From Streptomyces sp. R41 (GTDB taxonomy: Bacteria > Actinomycetota > Actinomycetes > Streptomycetales > Streptomycetaceae), in the NCBI RefSeq assembly GCF_041053055.1, contig NZ_CP163443.1:8973001-9037000 (forward strand): a stretch of 64,000 nt of DNA, in the 5' to 3' direction. The position numbers were made by a program, and so were the translations under genes. Under the pieces are notes generated by a model. The model was not told the DNA's origin and searched no databases. It worked only from the letters and a program-made list of their open reading frames with translations. Shown piece by piece: positions 1-7,906 of the stretch. The stretch's first letter is position 1, and every line of letters starts with the position of its first letter.

Positions 1-72
1 TACTTGTAATTCTCTATGCCGCTCATCGCTGCGGGAATTCCTTGATATGCGCCGCATCGAGGAAGGTTCCGC

Positions 73-1566
73 ATGATCCGCACACGCACGAACGACCGCT
101 CCGCCTGCGCCCGTAATGGCAGTTCCGACGCAGGAAAGGGCGGCAGCCGCTTCGGCTCGTCGGCACCGCGCCGTTCCGGCGGGCCGGCCCGTTCCGGCGG
201 TTACGGCCGCCGGCCCGCCGCCGTGCAGGGTGAGTTCGCGCTGCCCAGGACGATCACCCCCGCGCTGCCCGCCGTCGAGGCGTTCGCCGATCTCTCCATG
301 CCCGAGCAGCTGCTGGCCGAGCTTGGCAGGCAGGGCGTGAGCGCGCCGTTCCCGATCCAGGGGGCGACGCTGCCGAACTCCCTGGCGGGCCGTGACGTCC
401 TGGGCCGCGGGCGCACCGGTTCCGGCAAGACCCTCGCCTTCGGTCTCGCCCTGCTCGCCCGCACCGCCGGACAGCGTGCCGAGCCCCGCCAGCCGCTGGG
501 GCTGATCCTCGTACCGACCCGTGAGCTGGCGCAGCAGGTGACCGACGCGCTCACGCCGTACGCCCGCTCCGTCAGGCTGCGGCTGGCCACGGTGGTGGGC
601 GGGATGTCGATCGGCAAGCAGGCCGGCGCGCTGCGAGGCGGGGCCGAGGTCGTCGTCGCGACCCCGGGGCGGCTCAAGGACCTCATCGACCGTGGCGACT
701 GCCGTCTGAACCAGGTGGGCGTCACGGTGCTGGACGAGGCCGATCAGATGGCCGACATGGGTTTCATGCCGCAGGTCACGGCGTTGCTCGACCAGGTGCG
801 TCCGGAGGGGCAGCGGATGCTGTTCTCCGCCACCTTGGACCGTAATGTCGACCTGCTGGTGCGCCGTTATCTGACTGACCCCGTCGTGCATTCGGTCGAC
901 CCGTCGGCCGGTGCGGTCACGACGATGGAGCACCACGTCCTGCACGTCCATGGCGCCGACAAGCACGCCGCCACGACCGAGATCGCCGCCCGCGAAGGCC
1001 GCGTGATCATGTTCCTGGACACGAAGCACGCCGTCGACCGGCTGACCCAGGACCTGCTCAACAGCGGGGTACGGGCTGCCGCGCTGCACGGCGGCAAGTC
1101 GCAGCCGCAGCGCACCCGCACGCTGGCGCAGTTCAAGACGGGGCACGTCAGCGTGTTGGTGGCGACCAATGTCGCGGCGCGCGGCATCCACGTCGACAAC
1201 CTCGACCTCGTCGTCAACGTCGATCCGCCGACCGACCACAAGGACTACCTCCACCGCGGCGGCCGTACCGCCCGCGCCGGCGAGTCCGGCAGCGTCGTCA
1301 CCCTCGTCACACCGAACCAGCGCCGCGGCATGGTCCGCCTCATGTCGGATGCCGGGATCAGGCCGCAGACCACCCAGATCCGTTCGGGCGACGAGGCCCT
1401 GAGCCGGATCACCGGCGCCCAGGCCCCGTCCGGCATCCCGGTCGTCATCACCGCACCGGTGGTCGAACGCCCCCAGCGCAGCGCCTCCTCCCGAGGCCGG
1501 CGCCGCCCCTCTTCGGCGACCCGGCGCGGGCCCGTACGCCAGTCCGTCTTCGACGCCGCGGCCTAG
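73..1566 (+). CDS. DEAD-box ATP-dependent RNA helicase
   Basis: This 497-residue protein carries the full set of DEAD-box helicase motifs and should unwind RNA duplexes using ATP. Visible motifs are a Q-motif-like FPIQ near residue 93, Walker A GRTGSGKT at 113-120, PTRELAQQ near 148, TPGR near 197, DEAD at 221-224, SAT at 252-254, ATNVAARGIH near 364 and HRGGRTARAG at 394-403. Motif VI differs from the usual HRIGRTGRAG. The first 55 residues and the last 60 are basic, Gly/Ser/Arg-rich and probably disordered RNA-binding tails. The start is supported by GAGGAAGG 6 bases upstream. The following CBS and 102-residue genes lie close behind on the same strand. Family members of this type act in cold adaptation and RNA turnover; the cold-shock role here is inference. 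Confidence 0.93.
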   Translation: MIRTRTNDRSACARNGSSDAGKGGSRFGSSAPRRSGGPARSGGYGRRPAAVQGEFALPRTITPALPAVEAFADLSMPEQLLAELGRQGVSAPFPIQGATLPNSLAGRDVLGRGRTGSGKTLAFGLALLARTAGQRAEPRQPLGLILVPTRELAQQVTDALTPYARSVRLRLATVVGGMSIGKQAGALRGGAEVVVATPGRLKDLIDRGDCRLNQVGVTVLDEADQMADMGFMPQVTALLDQVRPEGQRMLFSATLDRNVDLLVRRYLTDPVVHSVDPSAGAVTTMEHHVLHVHGADKHAATTEIAAREGRVIMFLDTKHAVDRLTQDLLNSGVRAAALHGGKSQPQRTRTLAQFKTGHVSVLVATNVAARGIHVDNLDLVVNVDPPTDHKDYLHRGGRTARAGESGSVVTLVTPNQRRGMVRLMSDAGIRPQTTQIRSGDEALSRITGAQAPSGIPVVITAPVVERPQRSASSRGRRRPSSATRRGPVRQSVFDAAA

Positions 1567-1612
1567 AACCTTCGTGATCAGGAAGCTGACCCATCTCCGC
1601 AGGAGGCACCTT

Positions 1613-2017
1613 TTGACGCTGGTTCAGATGCAGCCCCGCCCGGTGATCGCCAACCCCGTGCACAGGACGGTGGCTGAGGTCATGGACGCGGCCGGACCGC
1701 AGGTCTGTGACGACATGAGCGTCGAGGTGGCGCTGTCCGTCATGGCCGCCGCCCGCACGGGCCGGCTGGTCGTCTGCGACCAGGACGGCCAGTGCACCGG
1801 TCTGGTCACCCAGACCGAACTCGCCGCCGTCCGCGACAGCTCCGCTTACACGGACCGTGTCCGCCTGCGCGACATCCTCGGCGAACACGGGTCGTTCACC
1901 TCACTCGTGACCACGATGGCCGAAGCCGAGCACGCGATGCGCTCCGGCCGGCTCGGTGCCCTGCCGGTGGTCGACGAGCATGGCAGCGCGCTGGGCATCC
2001 TCGCCCTCTCCCGCTGA
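1613..2017 (+). CDS. CBS-domain protein
   Basis: A 134-residue protein consisting of two CBS repeats (about residues 10-60 and 75-130), a fold that binds adenosyl nucleotides and senses energy state. No catalytic domain is attached, so it is a stand-alone sensor. I chose the TTG start at 1613 because a perfect AGGAGG lies 6 bases upstream; an ATG at 1574 is in frame but has no ribosome binding site and only 7 bases separate it from the helicase stop. It sits 46 bases after the helicase and is probably co-transcribed with it. The target of its sensing cannot be told from sequence. Confidence 0.82.
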   Translation: MTLVQMQPRPVIANPVHRTVAEVMDAAGPQVCDDMSVEVALSVMAAARTGRLVVCDQDGQCTGLVTQTELAAVRDSSAYTDRVRLRDILGEHGSFTSLVTTMAEAEHAMRSGRLGALPVVDEHGSALGILALSR

Positions 2018-2067
2018 AACGCCTCGCCCCTGGTCGGACCCTTCTTCCCTTCTCCCTGTGAGGCCAC

Positions 2068-2376
2068 ATGCGCTGCGTCATCGCCCGCTTCCCATTCGAG
2101 CTCACCAAGAGCGGCGTGCTGGAATCGATGAAGGGCATCAAGCCCGAACCGGTCACCGCCGAATCCGTGATCATCGGCCGCCGCCACTACCCCGTCAAGC
2201 AAGTCGGCCAGGTCATCACCCGCCAGGACCGCCGTGACTTCAGCGCCGCCGAAGTCCTGCGGGCCATGACTCAGCTCGGCTTCACCTGCCGCACCCTCCC
2301 CACGGCCGCGACTCTGGGCATCCTCAGCTCGCTCCAGCACGCCTCCGCGATGCTCGGCACCCCCGCCACGGTCTGA
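2068..2376 (+). CDS. Small conserved protein of the helicase cluster, function unknown
   Basis: A 102-residue soluble protein with no domain I can name. It has a basic central part (GRRHYPVKQVGQ) and an amphipathic C-terminal half. TGTGAGG precedes the ATG. It follows the CBS gene by 50 bases and ends just before a strong terminator, so it is the last gene of a helicase-CBS-small-protein operon. Its position suggests a role tied to RNA metabolism or cold shock, which is inference only. Confidence 0.75.
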   Translation: MRCVIARFPFELTKSGVLESMKGIKPEPVTAESVIIGRRHYPVKQVGQVITRQDRRDFSAAEVLRAMTQLGFTCRTLPTAATLGILSSLQHASAMLGTPATV

Positions 2377-2410
2377 CCGAGCGAACAGGCACGAGCCGGC
2401 ACCCTGACAG

Positions 2411-2450
2411 CAGTGTGGGCCCGACCGGTACACCGGTCGGGCCCACACTG
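2411..2450. terminator. Bidirectional terminator, perfect 19-bp stem
   Basis: A perfect 19-bp inverted repeat (2411-2429 and 2432-2450) with a 2-base loop lies between two convergent genes. Nothing else is in this gap. It should stop transcription from both sides. Confidence 0.9.
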
Positions 2451-2480
2451 CCTGCAACGGGTTCCCGTCGCAGTGGTTGC

Positions 2481-2840
2481 TCAGTGGTCGGAATAGCTGA
2501 AGTCGCCCACGGTCCAGGCGCTGACGTCGTCGATCGCAACGCGGTACATTCCGCCCGTCTCCGGGATTCCCACCGTGCCCTGCAGGATCCGGGCGACATG
2601 GAAGTGAAGATGCCTAGGCGGCCCGTCCTCCTTCACGGGGGCGTCGAAGACGGCGGCGAACTCGCCCAAGCGGTCCGAATCCCTCAGGACATCCGACACC
2701 CTCTGCCTCCACACCGCTTCGGGAGCCAGCCGACCGGTGATGACGGCACCACCGGTGACCACGGTCAGGGACATCTGGTTGCTCTGCCCGGACTCCACCA
2801 GGGCGGCGACGTCAACGAGCAGCTCGTCAGGCTTCGACAT
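2481..2840 (-). CDS. GvpU-like gas-vesicle accessory protein (orphan)
   Basis: A small acidic single-domain protein of about 119 residues that I match from memory to proteins annotated as gas vesicle accessory protein GvpU in Streptomyces. Features are an N-terminal helix, then a beta-rich core (SLTVVTGGAVITGRL) and a conserved end YRVAIDDVSAWTVGDFSYSDH minus one residue. No other gvp gene is in the window, so a gas-vesicle role is doubtful here. An in-frame ATG exists at 2849, but a perfect TATAAT occupies 2848-2853 and overlaps it. I therefore choose the ATG at 2840, which would lie at the transcription start and be read leaderless. Confidence 0.6.
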   Translation of the reverse strand: MSKPDELLVDVAALVESGQSNQMSLTVVTGGAVITGRLAPEAVWRQRVSDVLRDSDRLGEFAAVFDAPVKEDGPPRHLHFHVARILQGTVGIPETGGMYRVAIDDVSAWTVGDFSYSDH

Positions 2841-2847
2841 GGGGCAC

Positions 2848-2853
2848 ATTATA
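2848..2853 (-). promoter_or_regulatory. Perfect -10 hexamer for a leaderless transcript
   Basis: On the minus strand the hexamer TATAAT ends 7 bases before the ATG at 2840, the spacing expected when the start codon is the first transcribed codon. No good -35 is visible 17-18 bases upstream. Confidence 0.55.
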
Positions 2854-2886
2854 TTTACCGGCCATCCGGCAGCTTGAGCGGTGGCG

Positions 2887-3345
2887 CTACCGGGTAAAAC
2901 GGGCGCTCACGGTCTTGCCGCCGGAGGCCCGGCGGGTGACCGCCGTGGCGTGGGCGAGACGGTTGACCATGGGTCAGCCGAAGCCCCCGGTGCCGTCGTT
3001 CAGGTCAGGGGTGCGCATGCGCGGCACATGCCGGCAGAAACTGACGGCCACGGTCGACGCGTGGCGGCACGCTGCCGTGAGCCCGCGTCACGGAGCCCGC
3101 CCACGGCCCGCTCGAGTCGGGGGCCCGCGCCGGTTCGAGCAGGCGGCCCATCCGAGGCGACGCTACCGGTCGGCGCGCACGGGCAGCCGGGCGAGGGCGC
3201 AGAGACTTACCGCGGGCCGATGAAGCAGATCCTCGTCGAGGCGCTGAGGGCGGCAGCAGGAGCGCCAGTCTGCGGATTGCGGCACCGGCACCGGCGTGCA
3301 CGGCTTCCACGAACTGCTGCTCGGTCGTCGGGCCGGGATCGTCAA
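2887..3345 (-). pseudogene. Decayed RsbW-like ATP-binding protein (HATPase remnant)
   Basis: Reading the minus strand from about 3110 down gives pieces typical of anti-sigma-factor ATPases: a degenerate N-box region (LTAACRHAS), a G1-like stretch (NDGTGGFG), then PMVNRLAHATA, and the usual C-terminal VTRRASGGKTVSARFTR ending at 2887. The pieces are not one gene. A TGA at 2975-2977 interrupts them after GGFG, and one extra G near 2940 shifts the frame between HATA and VTRR. Upstream of 3110 the similarity fades. Family members phosphorylate STAS-domain antagonists or bind sigma factors; this copy cannot be functional. Confidence 0.5.
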
Positions 3346-3584
3346 GGCCGGGCCTTCGTGCTACGCCCGTCATCGGCCGGCCTGTCGGGTGTTACGGCCG
3401 GAAATATGGGGTGCCCAGTGGTGGCCGGTACCCGCCGACGGTAGCCGCGGCGCAGTCGGCGGCGACACGGGAAGTCCGACGGGCTGCGCGGCTGTGGGTC
3501 ACTCCGGTCGCCGGACCTGGGCCTCGGGGCTGCTCCGACCATCCATGGACCGGTTGAGGCGGGTTACCTCATCTTCGAGCGCGC

Positions 3585-4270
3585 GGAAACCTATGCCCGC
3601 TGGAGTAGACATTGGGCGGTGCTGTGGTTACGGTTTCTCCCGTAGCCGAGATCGAGCGAGGCCCGGCAGAGATGAACTTCCGGGCAGCAGTACACGCAGT
3701 TCGCAGGACGGTGCGGTGGTGGAGTTCCGAAGCCAGGGATGTCGCAGGACGGTGACGGGACTGACGACCGGACCGGGCGGCCCGCAGTGATCAGGGGCCG
3801 CCGTGAGCAGGACCGCAGCTAGCGCAGTGGCAGTTCGTTCAGCAGTTGCGGTTGTCGGTACCAGCAGTGCAGTAGTCAGTGGTTCCTCGGTAAAGGCGTC
3901 GGCTGCGGGCGCGCGTGCCGGGAAGTTCGGCAGTGGGGTTCCAAGCCAGAGCAGACGCAGGACGGGCGACGGGGCTGGCTGCCGAAGGGTGGCGCTGCGC
4001 GAGGCCACCAGCAGTTCGCGGTATCAGCAGTGCAAGCAGTACGCAGTACCCGTTTGGTAAGTGATTGGTTCAGAGGGAAGAACGGAGGAGTTCAGCGCCA
4101 TCAGGATCGCCCGGGCGGAAGGCTTGAGCCCGGGTACCGCAGGACATCGATAGGTAGGTGGTCTCCGGTCACGCATCCGCGATCCCCGCATTCCCCGCCC
4201 TCTCCCGGGTGGGCCTGCGGAACAAATAGGTCGGCGCAGCACTAGGGTCGGCAGATGGTGTAGTTCCTTC
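3585..4270 (+). other. Long conserved non-coding leader, copy A
   Basis: This stretch has no credible gene on either strand, yet it is closely repeated at 7240-7906, again directly upstream of a MerR-type gene. It is full of the word CAGT (at least 14 occurrences, mostly as GCAGT, between 3690 and 4055). Another conserved part holds an inverted repeat CCCGGGC...GCCCGGG at about 4108-4133. Conservation in both copies with no shared open frame suggests structured RNA or a multi-site control region. Confidence 0.6.
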
Positions 4271-4303
4271 GGGGCCCTGGTGCCAGTACGGCACCAGGGC
4301 CCC
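4271..4303 (+). promoter_or_regulatory. Leader hairpin before MerR copy A
   Basis: A perfect 14-bp inverted repeat (4271-4284 and 4290-4303) with a 5-base loop ends 25 bases before the ATG at 4329. It is close enough to the ribosome binding site GAGAGGTG to act as an attenuator, an mRNA stabiliser or a terminator for upstream transcription. The equivalent hairpin in copy B keeps the stem while changing bases on both sides. Confidence 0.7.
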
Positions 4304-4328
4304 TCCACGCGTTCCACAGAGAGGTGAG

Positions 4329-4667
4329 ATGACAGCAGACGATTCCTTCGGCCGTCTCGACGACGACGATTACCCCGCCTATACCATGGGTCGAGCTGCC
4401 GAGATGCTCGGCACCACCCCCAACTTCCTCCGCGCCATCGGTGAGGCCCGGCTGATCACCCCGCTCCGCTCGGAGGGTGGCCACCGCCGCTACTCCCGTT
4501 ACCAGCTGCGCATCGCGGCCCGCGCTCGGGAACTCGTCGACCAAGGCACCCCCATCGAGGCTGCCTGCCGCATCGTCATCCTCGAAGACCAGCTCGAAGA
4601 AGCTCAGCGCATCAACGCCGAACACCGCCGCGCCGCCGAATCGCGCAACCCCCCGGCCACGGCGTGA
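4329..4667 (+). CDS. MerR-type helix-turn-helix protein, copy A
   Basis: A 112-residue protein with a MerR DNA-binding domain at residues 18-90 (AYTMGRAAEMLG...TPLRSEGGHRRYSRYQL) followed by a short coiled-coil (EDQLEEAQRINAEHRRA). It has no effector domain, so any sensing must come from partners. An acidic tail at the N-terminus (FGRLDDDDYP) is shared with copy B at 7965. GAGAGGTGAG precedes the ATG. The two copies differ at only about 15 positions, and their leaders are also conserved, so this is a true duplication. A csp gene follows downstream, suggesting but not proving a link to cold shock. Confidence 0.85.
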   Translation: MTADDSFGRLDDDDYPAYTMGRAAEMLGTTPNFLRAIGEARLITPLRSEGGHRRYSRYQLRIAARARELVDQGTPIEAACRIVILEDQLEEAQRINAEHRRAAESRNPPATA

Positions 4668-4676
4668 GATGAGAGT

Positions 4677-4696
4677 GCCCGCCGGTATCGGCGGGC
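4677..4696 (+). terminator. Hairpin after MerR copy A
   Basis: GCCCGCCG and CGGCGGGC form a perfect 8-bp stem with loop GTAT starting 10 bases after the MerR stop codon. It is a likely terminator. Confidence 0.65.
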
Positions 4697-4799
4697 GCCC
4701 CACGCACGGTCCCGGTGCGCGGCGTGATCGTTCCTGTGGTGACGTGGTGTGCCGGCGTGTAGCGTCTGCGTCAGCTGTCGTGGTTCGGAGTTCCCCTTT

Positions 4800-4820
4800 G
4801 CCCACGCTTTTAGCGTGGGC
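4800..4820 (+). promoter_or_regulatory. Hairpin in the long csp leader
   Basis: GCCCACGCT and AGCGTGGGC form a 9-bp stem with loop TTT in the region 90 bases before the csp start. A TAGCGT hexamer at about 4758 could be the -10, which would give a leader of about 140 bases. Long structured leaders are known for cspA-type mRNAs, where they act as thermosensors; that role is inference here. Confidence 0.45.
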
Positions 4821-4909
4821 GTTTCGCTGTGCTGTGCCGCAGGAACCAGGGCGATCACCTCCGCCTTCCACATGGAGTGGGAGGCGTTCATCGACTGGAA
4901 GGCATGACT

Positions 4910-5113
4910 ATGGCTACGGGAACCGTGAAGTGGTTCAACGCGGAGAAGGGCTTCGGCTTCATCGCCCAGGACGGGGGCGGCCCCGATGTCTTCGCGCACT
5001 ACTCCGCGATCAACTCCTCGGGCTTTCGTGAGCTCCACGAGGGCCAGATCGTGACGTTCGACGTCACCCAGGGCCAGAAGGGCCCGCAGGCCGAGAACAT
5101 CAACCCGGCCTGA
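4910..5113 (+). CDS. Cold-shock protein (CspA family)
   Basis: A 67-residue single cold-shock domain, the usual length in Streptomyces. RNP1 is visible as KGFGFIAQD and RNP2 as DVFAHYSAI, the motifs that bind single-stranded RNA or DNA. These proteins melt RNA structure and act as transcription antiterminators. I chose the second of two close ATGs because GGAAGG lies 7 bases upstream of it but only 1 base from the ATG at 4904. A long leader with a hairpin precedes it. Confidence 0.95.
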   Translation: MATGTVKWFNAEKGFGFIAQDGGGPDVFAHYSAINSSGFRELHEGQIVTFDVTQGQKGPQAENINPA

Positions 5114-5244
5114 CCTCGCAGCCTTGCCCGAGGGATCGCGCACGCCGCATTCGGCGACTGCCACAGCCCGTGCGGGCCGTGCTTTCAAGCGGACAAGGGG
5201 ACCCGCTCTCGTGCCGGGCGTCGATTGGACCTGTGGTGCACAGG

Positions 5245-5280
5245 ATCAGGGCCGCGCAGCAATGGCTGCGCGGCCCTGAT
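5245..5280. terminator. Perfect 16-bp terminator hairpin
   Basis: A perfect 16-bp inverted repeat (5245-5260 and 5265-5280) with loop AATG lies downstream of csp and at the end of the converging gene remnant. It could serve both strands. Confidence 0.75.
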
Positions 5281-5580
5281 CTGTTGAGGTGTACCTGGAG
5301 CCGTCTGAGTGCCGGGCTTGCCGGTGACCGCCTCCCACAGCGCGTTGACCGTCGGCGCCGACTCGTCCACGCCCTCCGTCAGCCGGGGGCCCACCAGCCC
5401 GTAGTAGCCGGTCTTGCCCCGGGACAGCACGGTGAACCCGGCCGGGATGGCGTGGGCGGTGAGCCAGTCCTGCCCGCACCCGCAGTGGGTGGCGTGGTAG
5501 TGGCCCCACATGCTCTCCAGCGGTTTTCGAGATGTCTGCCAGGGTGCCGGCGTCGGCCTGACCCACCCCGTTGGCCTGAT
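5281..5580 (-). pseudogene. C-terminal remnant of an unidentified gene next to IS630
   Basis: The minus strand reads as plausible protein over about 75 residues (for example HATHCGCGQDWLTAHAIPAG and GKTGYYGLVGPRLTEGVDES) with normal actinobacterial codon use. It has no start codon: upstream it changes frame near 5530 and then meets the left end of the IS630 element. I do not recognise the family. The right flank of the element also reads as protein-like on the minus strand (about 6735-6850), so the element may have split one already decaying gene. Confidence 0.4.
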
Positions 5581-6180
5581 TACTGACGTTGTCGCTGTGA
5601 TGTCGTCAAGGTGAGGCCGGTTTCGGCGAGGCATCCGTCGATGCGCTTGCTGCGGTACTGAATCTGGCGGAGACCGTGCCGAAGCGTGCTGATGAGGTGG
5701 TCGGGGTCGGTGAAGGCGGTGTTGGTCTGGCTGCTGCGCCGCAGCAGGGACCAGATGCCCTCGACGGGGTTGAGGTCGGGTGCGTAGGCCGGCAGAAAGT
5801 AGCAGGTGATCCAGTCGTGGGTGTCGATGAACTCCCGTAATCGGCGGTCTTTGTGGACGTTGAGGTTGTCCCACACCAGCACGATCGGTGCGCCGAGTTG
5901 CCGGTGGGCGGCGATGAGCAGGTCGCGATAGTCGGTCCAGGTGAAACTGCGTCTGCCACCGCGTTTGTGATCGAGATGCCGTTTGGGCCGGTAGATCAGC
6001 CGTGAGTGTTCGCCCTGCTTGTAGCAGGCGAGCGCGGCAACGGAGAAGCGGCGCTGGGAGCGTCCCCGGACCCGGATGACGGGTGTGTGGCCGCGTCGGG
6101 CCCAGGTCCGTGCGGTGGGCGGCGTCATCGAGAACCCGGCTTCGTCTTCGAAGCACAGCCAGGCGTCGAGCGCCGCCACG
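5580..6180 (-). CDS. IS630 transposase, catalytic frame (DDE)
   Basis: This frame carries the DDE catalytic domain: LCFEDEAGFS with the first Asp/Glu, LVWDNLNVH with the second Asp, and LPAYAPDLNPVEGIWS with the final Glu. It continues in the same frame to 6368 but only the part below 6180 is real; above it the real sequence is in the N-terminal frame. It probably has no start of its own and is made as a frameshift fusion. The product would cut and join at TA sites. Confidence 0.8.
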
Positions 6181-6731
6181 GCCCTTCCACCTGCGGCCAG
6201 GTCTCCTTCACCCAGCCCGCCACGGCCTCCTCGTCGCGCTCGATGGCTCGGCGGGCTGGGACCTGGTGACTGAAGCCGTGCCGGTGCAGCATCCGCGCGA
6301 TCGCCGACAGCGTCATGCTTTTGTGGAACCGGCGCCCGATCAGCGTCTTGATCCGCGCCAGCGTCCACGTCTGGTCCGGCCAGCCATGGGCGACCGGCCC
6401 TTTGGCCAGCTCCTGCTCGAGCACGGCGAACAGCTTCTCGCTCAGCTTGGGCAGCGATACCGGTCCGGCAGACCGCAGCCCCTCCGCGCCGGCGTCGTGC
6501 CAGGCCCGGCGCCAGCGCTGCACCGAGCGCACACTCACCCGTAATTCCTTGGCGACCTCGGCGGTGGAGGCACCGACTGCGAAGCGCTCCGCGGCCTCCA
6601 GCCGGATCCGCTCGCGAAACGCCTGCCGTTCAGGCGTCAGCCCACCACCCTGCGGATATCTCACACAACCGGCATACCGCGACGATCACACATCGTCATC
6701 CCTCAACGACATCACGCCGCAAAAGTCAGTA
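5581..6731 (-). mobile_element. IS630-family insertion sequence with ends
   Basis: The element is bounded by 24-bp terminal inverted repeats (5583-5606 and 6706-6729) that match at 19 of 24 positions, and both ends abut TA (5581-5582 and 6730-6731), the target duplicated by IS630 elements. Length between the TAs is 1147 bases, normal for the family. It contains the two overlapping transposase frames on the minus strand. Both ends and both frames are present, so it may be functional if frameshifting occurs. Confidence 0.85.
6125..6664 (-). CDS. IS630 transposase, N-terminal frame (HTH domains)
   Basis: The first frame encodes 179 residues: a helix-turn-helix (STAEVAKELRVSVRSVQRWRR, residues about 34-54) and a winged-helix part ending in AGWVKETWPQVEG. 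After that point the frame runs into out-of-frame sequence (the tail TPGCASKTKPG is the shifted reading of the true catalytic start). A -1 slip near 6178, at GAAGGG, would join VEG to AVAALDAWLCFEDEAGFS in the second frame. This pairing of frames is common among Streptomyces IS630 copies. Confidence 0.8.
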   Translation of the reverse strand: MRYPQGGGLTPERQAFRERIRLEAAERFAVGASTAEVAKELRVSVRSVQRWRRAWHDAGAEGLRSAGPVSLPKLSEKLFAVLEQELAKGPVAHGWPDQTWTLARIKTLIGRRFHKSMTLSAIARMLHRHGFSHQVPARRAIERDEEAVAGWVKETWPQVEGPWRRSTPGCASKTKPGSR

Positions 6732-6844
6732 GCAGCTCGTCCGCCGCGTAAGCGGCGTGACTCATCACAGTTCTGCCACGCGGTGGCTCCACCCAGGGTG
6801 ACGCCGACCACACGGTCGTCCTCGTCGGAAAGAAGTGCAACCGC

Positions 6845-7075
6845 ATGACCATGCTGGCAGAACAGGTCGAGGGCGTCATCGGCGTCGACACCCACCGCGA
6901 CCCCCTGGCCGCCGCGGCGGTGTCCGCCGTCGGCGCTGTGCTCGCGCACGCAGAAGCCGTCACCGACCTTCGGGGATACGGGAACTGTTGCCCTTCGGCC
7001 GCGAGCAGCTTCCCGGCAGTCGGTGCTGGTCGCTGGGTGCCGGCGACGGATGTCGCGGAGTGGACGGTTGCGGCG
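6845..7075 (+). pseudogene. IS110-family transposase remnant
   Basis: The 5' end of an IS110 transposase is recognisable: VIGVDTHRDPLAAAAVSA contains the first catalytic Asp of the DEDD domain. After TDLRGYG the frame shifts near 6980, and the continuation RELLPFGREQLPGSRCWSL is in another frame. The rest of the gene is missing. It lies directly right of the IS630 element, marking an insertion hot-spot. Confidence 0.65.
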
Positions 7076-7239
7076 TTGACGCTCATTTGTCCATCAAGTC
7101 ACCCTGGTCTCTGGATCGTCAGTGCCCGGTCCTGCCTGCCCGGGGCTTGCGCCCCGCTTACGGTCCGTTAACCGGCGGTGACGGCCTCGCTCCCGCCCTC
7201 CATCGCCGTTCGAGGTCGATTACCGCACTGCCGAACGCG

Positions 7240-7906
7240 CGAAAATCTATGTTGGTCGGAGTAGACATTGGGTGGAGGCATGGTTATGGTTTCTCCCGTA
7301 GCCCAGAGAGACAGCAGGGTCTGGCAGAGACGAACTGCCGCCAGCAGTACACGCAGTTGCAGTTGGCAGGACGGTGCGGTGGTGGAGTTCCGAAGCCGGG
7401 GTTGTTGCAGGACGGTGACGGGACTGACGGCCGGACCGGGTGGCCCGCAGTGATCAGGGGCCGTCGTGAGCAGTACCCGTGAGTGCAGTTCGCAGTGCCC
7501 AGCAGTGAAGTCAGTGAGCAGCACCTCGGTGAAGGCGTCGGCTGCGGACGCGCGCACCGGGAAGTTCGGCAGTGGGGTTCTAAGCCAGAGCAGACGCAGG
7601 ACAGGCGACGGGGCTGGCTGCCGAAGAGTGGCGCGGTCGCAGGCCACTGAGCAGTTCGCCGTACCAGCAGTACGCAGTCCCCCGCTTAGTAAGTAGTTGA
7701 TCCCAGAGGGAAGAACGGAGGAGCCAGGCGCCATCAGGATCGCCCGGGCGGAAGTCTTGAGCCCGGGTACCGCAGGACATCGATAGTGAGGTGGTCTCCG
7801 GTCAAGCAACCGCGATCCCCGCACCCCCGACAGCGTTCCCGTCGGGTCAGCGGAAACAGAACGCCGGCGCAGTACCAGGGTCGGCAGATGGTGTAGCAGT
7901 TCCTTC
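7240..7906 (+). other. Long conserved non-coding leader, copy B
   Basis: Second copy of the non-coding leader seen at 3585-4270, with the same blocks in the same order: GTAGACATTGGG, GACGGTGCGGTGGTGGAG, GGTGACGGGACTGACG, the CAGT-rich part, GAGGGAAGAACGGAGGAG, and the CCCGGGC...GCCCGGG inverted repeat followed by TACCGCAGGACATCGATAG. Differences include small insertions and deletions of any length, not multiples of three, so it is not protein-coding. Confidence 0.6.

Noticed and set aside
2481..2849. Start of a gas-vesicle gene cluster
   Set aside because: No gvpA, gvpF, gvpL or other gvp genes are near; only the single GvpU-like gene is present.
2881..3444. A 187-codon plus-strand frame
   Set aside because: No ribosome site and a shuffled composition; the minus strand holds the recognisable ATPase remnants.
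5185..6156. A 323-codon minus-strand frame spanning the IS630 left end
   Set aside because: It joins the shadow of the transposase with the real remnant below 5530; it is not one gene.
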